Assembly: GCA_027484985.1 (NCBI GenBank)
Contig: JAIXRW010000047.1
Coordinates: 62,001-126,000, forward strand
DNA length: 64,000 nucleotides
Reading direction: 5' to 3'
Source: Rhodobacter sp.
GTDB lineage: Bacteria; Pseudomonadota; Alphaproteobacteria; Rhodobacterales; Rhodobacteraceae
This document shows positions 56,334 to 64,000 of this stretch, piece after piece. The translations under genes and the position numbers were made by a program. The notes below the pieces were generated by a model. That model saw only the letters and a list, made by a program, of their open reading frames with translations, had not been told where the DNA came from and ran no database searches. Numbering within the stretch: position 1 is the stretch's first letter; each line of letters starts with the position of its first letter.

Positions 56334-57680
56334 ATGTCCGGCCACGGTGAAGCCCAGCCCATGACTGCCCGCAAATCGCCCGCGCTGAAGGGCGTGGCCG
56401 AGGTGCCGGGCGACAAGTCGATCAGCCATCGGGCGCTGATTTTCGGGGCGATGGCCGTGGGCGAGACGCGGGTGACGGGGTTGCTGGAAGGCCAGGACGT
56501 GCTGGATACCGCCAAGGCCATGCGCGCCTTTGGCGCCGAGGTGACGCGGCACGGGCAGGGCGAGTGGTCGGTGCATGGCGTGGGCGTGGGCGGGTTCCGC
56601 GAGCCTGCCGATGTGATCGACTGCGGCAACAGCGGCACGGGGGTGCGGCTGATCATGGGGACGATGGCCACAAGCCCGATCACCGCGACCTTTACGGGGG
56701 ATGCGAGTTTGCGCAAGCGCCCGATGGGGCGGGTGACCGACCCGCTGAGCCTGTTCGGGACGCGGGCCTATGGGCGGGCTGGCGGGCGGTTGCCGATGAC
56801 GGTGGTGGGGGCGGCGAACCCCGTGCCGGTGCGCTATGCGCTGCCGGTGGCATCGGCGCAGGTGAAAAGTGCCGTGCTGCTGGCGGGGCTGAACGCGCCG
56901 GGGCAGACCGTGGTGATTGAAAGGGAGCCGACGCGCGACCATTCGGAGCGGATGCTGCTGGGGTTTGGCGCGGAATTGACGGTAGAGCGGACGCCCGAGG
57001 GGAATGTCATCACCCTGACGGGGCGGCCCGAGTTGCGGCCGCAGACGGTGGCGGTGCCGCGCGATCCGTCATCTGCCGCGTTCCCGACCTGTGCCGCGCT
57101 GATCGTGGAAGGGTCGGACATCACGGTGCCGGGTGTGAGCCAGAACCTGACGCGGAACGGGCTTTACATCACGCTGGCCGAGATGGGAGCCGAGATCGAG
57201 TTCCAGAACCCGCGGACCGAGGGCGGCGAGCCTGTGGCCGACCTGCGGGTGCGGTTTTCGGCCAATCTGAAGGGCATCGAGGTGCCGGATGAGCGGGCGC
57301 CGAGCATGATCGACGAATATCCGATCCTGTCGGTGGTGGCGGCCTTTGCGGAAGGCAAGACCGTGATGCGCGGGGTCAAGGAATTGCGCGTCAAGGAAAG
57401 CGACCGGATCGACGCCATGGCGCGGGGGCTGGAGGCCTGCGGCGTGCGGGTGGAAGAGGACGAGGATACGCTGATCGTCCACGGGATGGGGGCGGGCGGG
57501 GTGCCGGGCGGGGCGACTTGCGCCACGCATCTGGACCACCGGATTGCGATGAGTTTCCTTGTTTGCGGGATGGCGGCGAAACAGGCGGTGTCGGTGGATG
57601 ATGCCTCGCCCATCCTGACCAGTTTCCCGATCTTTGAAGGGTTGATGACGGGGCTGGGGGCGGCGCTGTCGCGCGGCTGA
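56334..57680 (+). CDS. aroA: 3-phosphoshikimate 1-carboxyvinyltransferase (class II-like)
   Basis: Makes EPSP in the shikimate pathway. 448 residues with [15 protein letters not shown] at the PEP/shikimate site, [27 protein letters not shown], and [15 protein letters not shown] near the C terminus. The N terminus and these motifs resemble class II enzymes (Agrobacterium CP4). At the position of CP4 Ala100 this protein has Gly ([10 protein letters not shown]), so glyphosate tolerance is not expected. The ribosome site AGGGAG precedes ATG 56334. Part of the conserved aroA-cmk-rpsA set. Confidence 0.95.
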   Translation: MSGHGEAQPMTARKSPALKGVAEVPGDKSISHRALIFGAMAVGETRVTGLLEGQDVLDTAKAMRAFGAEVTRHGQGEWSVHGVGVGGFREPADVIDCGNSGTGVRLIMGTMATSPITATFTGDASLRKRPMGRVTDPLSLFGTRAYGRAGGRLPMTVVGAANPVPVRYALPVASAQVKSAVLLAGLNAPGQTVVIEREPTRDHSERMLLGFGAELTVERTPEGNVITLTGRPELRPQTVAVPRDPSSAAFPTCAALIVEGSDITVPGVSQNLTRNGLYITLAEMGAEIEFQNPRTEGGEPVADLRVRFSANLKGIEVPDERAPSMIDEYPILSVVAAFAEGKTVMRGVKELRVKESDRIDAMARGLEACGVRVEEDEDTLIVHGMGAGGVPGGATCATHLDHRIAMSFLVCGMAAKQAVSVDDASPILTSFPIFEGLMTGLGAALSRG

Positions 57681-57771
57681 GGGCGGGGCGGGCAGGGCTG
57701 CGGCGGTTGCAGCCAAGGGCCGGTCACGGGGCGCGCCGTGGCGGGGCCCGTGTAACGAATGCGGGGGGATC

Positions 57772-58629
57772 ATGGCGGATCAGGTTTGGCGGGCGCTGTC
57801 GCAGGGCGAGATTGCGGCGGATGCGGGCGGCGACGCGGCGGGCGATGATTTCGGCCGGTTCCGCCCCAAGGCGCTGGTTCGGGCGGGCATCGCGCTGGCG
57901 CGGCGGACGGTGCTGCGGCGCGGGGCCTTTCGCAGCCCCGTGGCGCATCTGCTGACGGCGCTGAATGGCGGGGCGGTGGACATAGGGTTTCGCGGCGCCT
58001 GCTATCGGGTGGGGGGCGACCGGAACCTGATCGAATACGGGTTGCTGCTGGTGCCCGAATACAACGCGACCGAGATCGATTTCCTGTTGCGCGATGCGCC
58101 CGAAGATGCGGCCTTTGTCGATATCGGCTGCAATGTGGGGCTTTATGCGCTGCCGCTGGCGGTGGCGCGGCCTGCGGGGCGGGTTGTGGCGGTGGATGCC
58201 AATCCGCGCATGGTGGCGCATCTGGAGCGCAATGCCCGCTTCAGTGCGGCGGGCAATCTGCGCGTGCTGCATTCTGCGGTCAGCGATGTGGCAGGGCGGG
58301 CCGATCTGTCGATCCGCAAGAATGACGTGGCCATCGTGGCGATCACCGAGACACCGGACGGGCAGGTGCCGGTGCGGCGGCTGGCCGATATCCTGGCCGA
58401 TGCGGGTGTCACGCGGATTTTCGGGTTGAAGATCGATATCGAGGGGCACGAGGACCGCGCCTTGGCGCCGTTCCTGCGCGAGGCGGCTGATGCGGCCTTG
58501 CCGCGGCGGATCGTGATTGAAAAGGCGGGGGCGGCGGCGGACCATCCGGCCTGTGCGGCGGCGATGCTGGCGCGGGGCTACCGGCTGGAGGGGCGGACAC
58601 GCAACAATTCCTGCTACCGGCTGGACTGA
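57772..58629 (+). CDS. FkbM-family methyltransferase
   Basis: 285-residue SAM-dependent O-methyltransferase: N-terminal 90 residues with no known domain, then [19 protein letters not shown] (motif I), [19 protein letters not shown] (motif II), and [18 protein letters not shown], the FkbM signature. Substrates in the family are sugars, polyketides or hopanoid-like lipids; not predictable. It sits between aroA and cmk, which are normally adjacent. Confidence 0.85.
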   Translation: MADQVWRALSQGEIAADAGGDAAGDDFGRFRPKALVRAGIALARRTVLRRGAFRSPVAHLLTALNGGAVDIGFRGACYRVGGDRNLIEYGLLLVPEYNATEIDFLLRDAPEDAAFVDIGCNVGLYALPLAVARPAGRVVAVDANPRMVAHLERNARFSAAGNLRVLHSAVSDVAGRADLSIRKNDVAIVAITETPDGQVPVRRLADILADAGVTRIFGLKIDIEGHEDRALAPFLREAADAALPRRIVIEKAGAAADHPACAAAMLARGYRLEGRTRNNSCYRLD

Positions 58630-58720
58630 CGCCTTTGCGGGCCGCTGGCCGCGCGGGCGGGGTGCCGCGCATTTGACCCCGGCCGCGATTTGCGGTTTAC
58701 GGCGGAAAACGGGGGGCGGC

Positions 58721-59314
58721 ATGATCTTTACCGTGGCGATCGACGGGCCTGCGGCGGCGGGCAAGGGAACCATCGGGCGGGCCGTTGCGGCGCGGTTCGG
58801 GTTCGCGCATCTGGATACGGGGCTTTTGTATCGGGCGGTGGGGGCCAAGGGGGGCGACCCCGTGGCGGCGGCCAAGGGGCTGGTGGCGGCCGATCTGGAG
58901 CGGGGCGACCTGCGCAGCCTTGAGGCGGGGCAGGCGGCCAGCCGTGTGGCGGCGATCCCCGAGGTGCGGGCGGCGCTGGTCGAATTCCAGCGGCGGTTTG
59001 CGCGGGCAGAGGGGGGTGCGGTGCTGGACGGGCGCGATATCGGCACGGTGATCTGCCCCGCGGCCGAAGTGAAGCTATATGTCACCGCCAGTGCCGAGGT
59101 TCGGGCGCATCGCCGCTGGCTTGAGGTGGGGGGCGACGCGGCCCGCGTGCTGGCCGAGGTTGAGGAGCGCGATGCCCGCGACATGGGCCGCGCCGATGCG
59201 CCGTTACGGGCGGCGGCGGATGCCGTGGTGATCGACACGACCGAGATGGCGGTGGACGCGGCGGTGGCGCGGGCCATATCGCTGGTGGCAGAACGGCTGG
59301 AGGGAATGCGATGA
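58721..59314 (+). CDS. cmk: Cytidylate kinase
   Basis: Phosphorylates CMP and dCMP. 197 residues: P-loop [15 protein letters not shown] at the N terminus, [11 protein letters not shown], and [10 protein letters not shown] with the CMP-binding arginine. Shorter than E. coli Cmk (227), as is common in alphaproteobacteria. Start [10 protein letters not shown] at 58721, after GGGGGGCGGC. The stop overlaps the ATG of the SDR gene (ATGA). Complements pyrimidine salvage at the left of the window. Confidence 0.95.
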   Translation: MIFTVAIDGPAAAGKGTIGRAVAARFGFAHLDTGLLYRAVGAKGGDPVAAAKGLVAADLERGDLRSLEAGQAASRVAAIPEVRAALVEFQRRFARAEGGAVLDGRDIGTVICPAAEVKLYVTASAEVRAHRRWLEVGGDAARVLAEVEERDARDMGRADAPLRAAADAVVIDTTEMAVDAAVARAISLVAERLEGMR

Positions 59315-60087
59315 ACGGGATGCGGTTGCCGGAGCTTGCGGGCAAGGCGGTGCTGGTGACGGGGGCATCAACCGGGATCGGGGCCGCGGTGGCGCGGGCC
59401 TTTGCGGCGCAGGGGGCGCTGGTGGGGCTGCATTACAACGCAAGCACCGATGCGGCCGAGGCGCTGGCGGGCGAGATTGCGGCGGCGGGCGGCAAGGTGC
59501 GGCTGGTGCGGGCGGATGTGTCAACCGGTGCGGGGGCGCGGGCGGCGGTCGAGGCGTTCGTCGCCCATGCCGGAAAGCTGGACGGGCTGATCAACAATGC
59601 GGGCGGGATGGTGCGGCGCGTGCCCTATGCCGATATGACCGAGGCGGATTATGACGAGATCATGGACCTGAACGCGCGGTCGGTGGTGGTGGCAAGCCAG
59701 GCTGCCATTGCGCCGATGAAGGCAGCCGGGGGCGGGTTCATCATAAACACCACAAGCGTTGCCGCCCGCAACGGGGCCAGCGGCGGGGCGGGGCTTTACG
59801 GGTCGTCAAAGGCTTTTGTGCATAACGTGACGCGGGGGATGGCGAAGGAGCTTATCCCCTTTGGCATCCGCGTGAATGCGGTGGCGCCGGGGGTGATTAC
59901 CACCCCGTTCCACGAACGCTATTCGACCAAGGCGCAGCTGGACGCGGCTTTGGCCACCATTCCCGCGGGGCGGCTGGGCGTGGCCGAGGATTGCGTGGGG
60001 GCTTACCTGTTCCTCGCCTGTGCCAGCCTGTCGGCCTATGTGATCGGGCAGGTGATCGAGGTGAATGGCGGGCAGTTGATGCCCTGA
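59311..60087 (+). CDS. Short-chain dehydrogenase/reductase (classical SDR)
   Basis: 258 residues with [13 protein letters not shown] (NAD(P) loop), NNAGG, the catalytic serine in [18 protein letters not shown] (Tyr, Lys) and the C-terminal VNGGQLM. Resembles 3-oxoacyl-ACP reductase/sugar dehydrogenase-type SDRs; substrate unknown. Its start overlaps cmk, so the pair is translationally coupled although functionally unrelated. Confidence 0.85.
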   Translation: MNGMRLPELAGKAVLVTGASTGIGAAVARAFAAQGALVGLHYNASTDAAEALAGEIAAAGGKVRLVRADVSTGAGARAAVEAFVAHAGKLDGLINNAGGMVRRVPYADMTEADYDEIMDLNARSVVVASQAAIAPMKAAGGGFIINTTSVAARNGASGGAGLYGSSKAFVHNVTRGMAKELIPFGIRVNAVAPGVITTPFHERYSTKAQLDAALATIPAGRLGVAEDCVGAYLFLACASLSAYVIGQVIEVNGGQLMP

Positions 60088-60097
60088 GCCGATAGGC

Positions 60098-60145
60098 GGG
60101 GGGCACGCCCCCCGCACCCCCGTGGATATTTGGGCGAGCATGAAA
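60098..60145. repeat. Truncated palindromic intergenic element
   Basis: GGGGGGCACGCCCCCC then CACCCCCGTGGATATTTGG and GCATGAAA. The middle palindrome is missing. The 3' end abuts the ribosome site (AAAGGCGGG) of the next gene, so the element may supply part of its leader. Confidence 0.65.
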
Positions 60146-60154
60146 GGCGGGACG

Positions 60155-60820
60155 ATGCAGGTGATCGACATGCTTGTAACGGGGGCCAACCGCGGCATCG
60201 GGCTGGCGCTGGTGCAGCACGCGGTGCGGGGCGGGGCGCGGGTGGCGGGCACCTGCCGTGGTGCCGCGCCCGATGTGGCGGGGGCAGACTGGCAGCGGCT
60301 GGATGTGGCCGATGCGGGCGCGCAGCGGGACATGGCGGCGCGGCTGGCGGGGCGGCCGCTTGGGCTGCTGGTCTGCAATGCGGGTGTGTACCTTGACGGG
60401 GACGAGGGGCTGGACGGCTATGCGCCTGATATCTGGGCCGAGACATTTGCGGTCAATGTGACGGGTGTGTTCCTGACGGTGCAGGCCTTGCTGCCCAATC
60501 TGCGGGCGGGGCGGGGGAAGATCGCCATCATATCGTCGCAGATGGGATCGGATACGCGGGCGACGGGGGGCAGCTATATCTATCGCGCGTCGAAGGCGGC
60601 GGCGCTGAACCTTGGGCGCAACCTTGCCACCGATTTGCGGGCCGAGGGGATTGCGGTGGGCATCTACCACCCCGGCTGGGTGCGGACCGATATGGGGGGC
60701 ACGGGGGCCGATATTTCCGAGGACGAGGCGGCAACGGGGCTGCTGGCGCGGTTCGCGCATCTGTCGATGGCGACCACGGGATGCTTTGAAAACTGGGACG
60801 GCAGGCCGCATCCGTTCTGA
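60155..60820 (+). CDS. Short-chain dehydrogenase/reductase
   Basis: 221 residues with MLVTGANRGIGLALVQ (cofactor loop), CNAGVY, the serine in IAIISSQMGSD, YIYRASKAAALN (Tyr-x3-Lys) and PGWVRTDMGG, the signature of the sniffer/carbonyl-reductase-like SDR group. Start ATG 60155 after AAAGGCGGG; upstream starts at 60122 and 60140 lie in the repeat element. Substrate unknown. Confidence 0.85.
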   Translation: MQVIDMLVTGANRGIGLALVQHAVRGGARVAGTCRGAAPDVAGADWQRLDVADAGAQRDMAARLAGRPLGLLVCNAGVYLDGDEGLDGYAPDIWAETFAVNVTGVFLTVQALLPNLRAGRGKIAIISSQMGSDTRATGGSYIYRASKAAALNLGRNLATDLRAEGIAVGIYHPGWVRTDMGGTGADISEDEAATGLLARFAHLSMATTGCFENWDGRPHPF

Positions 60821-60829
60821 GGCGCAGCC

Positions 60830-61213
60830 CTATGCCGCGCCGCGTTCTGACTGTGCATCGAATGTGGCGCGGGCGGTGTCGATGGCTGCGTGATTGTCGA
60901 GTGCCCATTGCGCCAGCACCGAGACGGGCCGGAGCAGGGATTGCCCGAGCGGGGTGAGTTCGTATTCGACCTTGGGCGGGATGGTCGCATGGTAATGGCG
61001 GCTGACAAGGCCGTCACGTTCCAGATCGCGCAGGGTAAGCGAGAGCATGCGCTGCGAGATTTCAAGTTCGCGTTTCAGTTCGGAAAAGCGGCGGCGGCCT
61101 TCGCGCAGGGCGAAGATGACAAGCACGCTCCACCGGTCGCCCACGCGGGCGAGGACGGTGTTGATGGTCTGGCAATGGGCCCGTGCGGCGGGGCAGGTTT
61201 CCATCGGTATCAT
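60830..61213 (-). CDS. HxlR-family transcriptional regulator
   Basis: 127-residue winged-helix protein: N-terminal conserved cysteine (METCPAARAHCQ), RVGDRWSVLVIFALREG, RFSELKRELEISQRMLSLTLRDLERDGLVSR (recognition and wing), and a C-terminal dimer helix. HxlR proteins often sense electrophiles or redox stress through that cysteine and control an adjacent oxidoreductase. Divergent from a nitroreductase gene, the classic arrangement. Start at 61213 or 61204. Confidence 0.88.
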   Translation of the reverse strand: MIPMETCPAARAHCQTINTVLARVGDRWSVLVIFALREGRRRFSELKRELEISQRMLSLTLRDLERDGLVSRHYHATIPPKVEYELTPLGQSLLRPVSVLAQWALDNHAAIDTARATFDAQSERGAA

Positions 61214-61224
61214 CCCTGTGACCT

Positions 61225-61300
61225 GCACACAAAAATGTGCGTTCTTGCGGGGGCTGTCCAGTTACTATATGTGACGCGGTATCGAATGTATACCCGGTAT
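61225..61300. promoter_or_regulatory. Candidate HxlR operator region
   Basis: Between the divergent regulator and oxidoreductase: inverted repeat GCACA-N6-TGTGC (61225-61240), AGTTACTATATGTGAC (61260-61274), and GGTAT-N7-ATACC (61278-61294) with a further GGTAT at 61296. AT-rich inverted repeats of TACTAT type are known HxlR-family sites. Confidence 0.4.
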
Positions 61301-61338
61301 CGGAATGGTTCCGCGGGTGACGGTGAAGGAAGACAGCA

Positions 61339-61974
61339 ATGCTGCACGAGCGTTTGAACTGGCGTTATGCCACCAAGAAGATGGACCCCGCCCGCAAGGT
61401 GCCGGAAGAAAAGGTCGCGGCGATTCTGGAAGCGGTGCAATTGGCGCCCACCTCGAGCGGTTTGCAGCCCTTTGAGGTGTTTGTGGTGACCAATCCCGAG
61501 GTGCGGGCCAAGTTGCGGGCTGCGGCCTATGACCAGGCGCAGGTGACGGAAGGATCGCATCTGCTGGTCTTTGCGGCATGGGACACTTACACCGAAGCGC
61601 GGATCGATGCGGTGGTGGCCGATATCGTGGCCCAGCGCGGGGCTGCGGCGGAAGCGGCGGTGAAGGGCTATTACGACCAGTTGAAGGGGTCGTATGTGCC
61701 GCGCAGCGCGGAAGAGAATTACCAGCATGCGGCGCGGCAGGCCTATATCGCCTTTGGCCTTGCCCTGACGGCCGCGGCCTTTGAAGAGGTCGATGCGACG
61801 CCGATGGAGGGCTTTGACCCGGCGCAGGTGGACGAGATTCTGGGCCTGAAGGAAAAGGGTCTGCGGTCGGTCACGCTGTTGCCGCTGGGCTATCGGGCAG
61901 CGGAAGGCGACTGGCTGGTCGGCCAGAAGAAGGTGCGCCGCGGTCTGGACCGTCTGGTGACGAAGGTCGCCTGA
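61339..61974 (+). CDS. NAD(P)H-dependent nitroreductase/oxidoreductase (NfsB-like)
   Basis: 211-residue FMN protein of the nitroreductase superfamily: LNWRYATKKMDPARKVPEE, LAPTSSGLQPFEVFVVTNPE, GSHLLVFAAWDTYTE and SVTLLPLGYRAAEGDWL. Likely reduces nitroaromatics, quinones or electrophiles, under control of the divergent HxlR protein. RBS GGTGAAGGAAG precedes ATG 61339. Followed by a good terminator. Confidence 0.88.
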   Translation: MLHERLNWRYATKKMDPARKVPEEKVAAILEAVQLAPTSSGLQPFEVFVVTNPEVRAKLRAAAYDQAQVTEGSHLLVFAAWDTYTEARIDAVVADIVAQRGAAAEAAVKGYYDQLKGSYVPRSAEENYQHAARQAYIAFGLALTAAAFEEVDATPMEGFDPAQVDEILGLKEKGLRSVTLLPLGYRAAEGDWLVGQKKVRRGLDRLVTKVA

Positions 61975-62001
61975 TCCGGTTGCTTCCTGTCGGCTGATGG
62001 G

Positions 62002-62037
62002 CCCTGTTCCCGAAAGGGGGCAGGGTCTTTTCCTTTG
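62002..62037 (+). terminator. Terminator of the nitroreductase gene
   Basis: CCCTGTTCCC-GAAA-GGGGGCAGGG stem (10 pairs, two T-G) followed by TCTTTTCCTTT, 28 bases after the stop. Confidence 0.85.
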
Positions 62038-62060
62038 GTGTGGCCTGCGGGGGGAGGTGA

Positions 62061-62815
62061 GTATTTGGGCAAGGGTGAATGGGGGGCGTTAAGGTTAACG
62101 GGTTTGCGTTCCGGCTTGGGGCAGATGCGCGGGTTGGGGAGGTGGTCTGGCGGTTTGTCCTTGGGGTGGGGCGGGTTCTGGTTTGGCGGCGGGGCGTTAA
62201 GGTTAACGGCGGCGCGTTAAGGTTAACCGCTTGCAGGTTGGGCGCATGGCGTATTCGCGGATTGGGGGATGGGGGCGGTCATCCTTGGGGCTAATCGTCC
62301 GGGTCGGTGGTTCTTTGGTCGCGAGGCGTCAAGGTTGACGCCGGAAGCCATCGCAGTTGGGATCAGCGCGGTTGAGCTGGCTGTCGGTCGTGCCTTTCGG
62401 GGCCGTAGCTGGGGGCGGTGAGCCTTGGGGTTTAACGGGCGGTTCACCTTGGCTCAAATACTCATGGCTCCGTTGCCGTGACGATCCGGCGGCAGGATTT
62501 GGGGCTGGGGGGTGAGGGCCCTGCCTTGGGGTGGGGGCGTTAAGGTTAACGCGTGGGTTCATCTTGGTTCGAATACGCGCGGGCTTGGGGGGCGGTCGGG
62601 CGGGAGGTCTTTGGGCGGGGGGCGTTAGGGACGTGCCTTTTGGCCGGGGGCGTTAAGGTTAATGCGTGGGTTCACCTTGGTTCAAATACTCGTGGACGTG
62701 GGGAGCGGGGCGGTCGGGCGGGAGGTCTTTGGGCGGGGCGTGCGGGATGTGGCTTTTGGCTGGGGGCGTTCAAGTCAGTGCATGGTTTCACCCTTGTCCA
62801 AATACTCGGGCCACG
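62061..62815. repeat. Tandem array of about 110-bp units upstream of rpsA
   Basis: The 1.09-kb gap before rpsA carries CGTTAAGGTTAACG or close variants at 62087, 62195, 62215 (ends ACC), 62327 (CGTCAAGGTTGACG), 62538, 62651 (ends ATG) and a worn copy at 62767; main spacing is about 105-116 bases. The best units (from 62538 and 62651) then read GCGTGGGTTCACCTTGGTTC, AAATACTCGTGG and later GGGAGGTCTTTGGGCGG. The AAATACTC part matches the AT box of the dispersed palindromic elements. No gene is seen in the array. Confidence 0.8.
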
Positions 62816-63062
62816 GTTGGGGTGGCGATCTGGGTGGGGGATATGGGCTGTGGGTGGCAGGGCGCGGTCGGGGGGCGTTTTGCTTGCCCGGCCAAGTTTC
62901 CTTGCGTCGGGGGCGGGATGGGTATATGGGGCGCCCATCCTGAGGGGCAGGACGGGGCGATCCGGTTTTCCGGAGCGGGCTTTCCTGTTTGCCGCAGGGC
63001 CACCACAGACCGGCGGAGACAACCGCATGGCCAGCAACATCTGATAAAGGAAAAACTCGCAC

Positions 63063-64000
63063 ATGTGCGCCAAAGCATCCATGGATGAATTCGAAGCCCT
63101 TCTGAAAGAGTCGTTCGAGATCGACACCCCCGAAGAAGGCACCGTCGTCAAAGGCCGGGTCATCGCGATCGAAGCGGGACAGGCCATCATCGACGTCGGC
63201 TACAAGATGGAAGGTCGGATCGACCTTAAGGAATTCGCGAATCCGGGCGAAAACCCCGAGATCAATGTCGGCGATGAAGTCGAGGTTTACCTTGACCGCG
63301 TCGAAAACGCGCGGGGCGAGGCTGTCATCAGCCGCGAGAAAGCCCGCCGCGAAGAAGCATGGGACCGTCTGGAAAAGGCCTATGCGTCGGAAACCCGCGT
63401 GGACGGTGCGATCTTCGGGCGCGTCAAGGGCGGCTTCACGGTCGATCTGGGCGGCGCTGTTGCCTTCCTTCCCGGCAGCCAGGTCGATGTGCGCCCCGTG
63501 CGCGACGCGGGCCCGCTGATGGGCATGAAGCAGCCGTTCCAGATTCTGAAAATGGACCGTCGCCGTGGCAACATCGTTGTTTCGCGCCGTGCGATCCTTG
63601 AAGAATCGCGCGCCGAACAGCGTGCCGAAGTCATCGGCAACCTGACCGAAGGCCAGTCGATCGACGGCGTGGTGAAGAACATCACCGAATACGGTGCCTT
63701 CGTTGACCTTGGCGGCGTGGACGGCCTGCTGCACGTGACCGATATGGCGTGGCGCCGTGTGAACCATCCGTCGGAAATCCTTGCCATTGGTGAAACTGTC
63801 AAAGTGCAGGTCATCAAGATCAACAAGGAAACCCACCGCATCAGCCTTGGCATGAAGCAGCTTCAGGCCGATCCGTGGGATGCCGTGGAAAAAGCCTATC
63901 CGCTGGGTTCGGTCCACAAGGGCCGTGTGACCAACATCACCGATTACGGCGCCTTTGTTGAGCTGGAAGCCGGTGTTGAAGGTCTGGTCCACGTTTCGGA
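63063..64000 (+). CDS. rpsA: 30S ribosomal protein S1, truncated by the window end
   Basis: The frame from ATG 63063 runs open to the end of the window (about 312 residues). Four S1 domains are visible in order: GTVVKGRVIAIEAGQAIIDVG; the second with GAIFGRVKGGFTVDLGG; the third with GVVKNITEYGAFVDLGGVDG; and the start of the fourth, GRVTNITDYGAFVELEAG. S1 carries mRNA to the ribosome. Codon use is more selective than in neighbours, as for highly expressed genes. AAAGGA lies about 14 bases before the ATG; an in-frame ATG 63081 is an alternative. Roughly 245 residues are missing. Confidence 0.97.
   Translation, partial: MCAKASMDEFEALLKESFEIDTPEEGTVVKGRVIAIEAGQAIIDVGYKMEGRIDLKEFANPGENPEINVGDEVEVYLDRVENARGEAVISREKARREEAWDRLEKAYASETRVDGAIFGRVKGGFTVDLGGAVAFLPGSQVDVRPVRDAGPLMGMKQPFQILKMDRRRGNIVVSRRAILEESRAEQRAEVIGNLTEGQSIDGVVKNITEYGAFVDLGGVDGLLHVTDMAWRRVNHPSEILAIGETVKVQVIKINKETHRISLGMKQLQADPWDAVEKAYPLGSVHKGRVTNITDYGAFVELEAGVEGLVHVS

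Noticed and set aside
62087-62228. CtrA-type site (TTAA-N7-TTAA)
   Set aside because: The motif is TTAA-GG-TTAA with a 2-base spacer, so it does not fit the CtrA consensus.
62061-62815. CRISPR array
   Set aside because: Units are about 110 bases with diverged repeats and no short constant repeat/spacer pattern; no cas genes nearby.

Overview
The window is a high-GC alphaproteobacterial chromosome segment, most likely from a Rhodobacteraceae member close to Rhodobacter, Gemmobacter or Tabrizicola. The evidence is the ethylmalonyl-CoA pathway pair ecm and ccr, the fabI-fabB-fabA/irr neighbourhood, a SAM/SAH riboswitch ahead of metK (a motif known mainly from Rhodobacterales), and the metK-lnt-corC-ybeY and aroA-cmk-rpsA gene sets. 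No prophage, transposase, plasmid gene or CRISPR array was seen. Content is mostly housekeeping; the unusual material lies in the intergenic DNA.

Layout. 1-8 kb: 3' part of glyA, an approximately 870-bp spacer with a degenerate tandem repeat, then a tightly overlapping nucleoside-salvage operon (cdd-deoA-deoB-add-upp) and a SPOR-domain envelope protein. 8-19 kb: a membrane-anchored M48-like protein, an acyl-CoA synthetase, an EamA exporter, tdk, a RhlE-type helicase, a solo BrnA-like protein and carB. 19-26 kb: an APC permease, pabB-pabC, aspS and a GNAT acetyltransferase. 26-34 kb: mce, a DUF1467 protein, an EI24-type protein, a nitroreductase, then ecm and ccr either side of a small exported protein and an acyltransferase. 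34-39 kb: a RecD-like helicase, a stand-alone AsnC-type domain, pyrD, DUF952, an SRAP protein and tRNA-Gly(UCC). 39-44 kb: type II fatty acid synthesis genes and irr, a GST and a fasciclin protein. 44-49 kb: an unknown conserved protein, miaB, an OmpA-like protein and a lipoprotein sharing a small Cys-containing module, and phoH. 49-55 kb: metK (with riboswitch), lnt, corC and ybeY on the minus strand between plus-strand phoH and trmB, which looks like an inversion of the usual order. 55-64 kb: an MBL-fold hydrolase, aroA, an FkbM methyltransferase, cmk, two SDRs, an HxlR/nitroreductase pair, and rpsA running off the end.

Repeats. About twenty copies of one palindromic element occupy gaps between genes. 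Each copy has a G-run/C-run hairpin (often GGGGGCTGTCTGCCCCC), a variable GC palindrome and an AT box (CCCCCGAGGATATTTG). Several occur as head-to-head pairs, an arrangement resembling REPINs. A second family (TCATCCCCGC...GCGGGGATGA) occurs as three inverted pairs. Upstream of rpsA a roughly 110-bp tandem array combines CGTTAAGGTTAACG motifs with the AT box of the first family.

Metabolic picture. The genes point to salvage of pyrimidine and purine nucleosides, de novo pyrimidine synthesis (carB, pyrD), folate and aromatic synthesis (pabBC, aroA), unsaturated fatty acid synthesis, and acetyl-CoA assimilation through crotonyl-CoA, ethylmalonyl-CoA and methylmalonyl-CoA. Domain calls come from reading the protein sequences; no database search was run.
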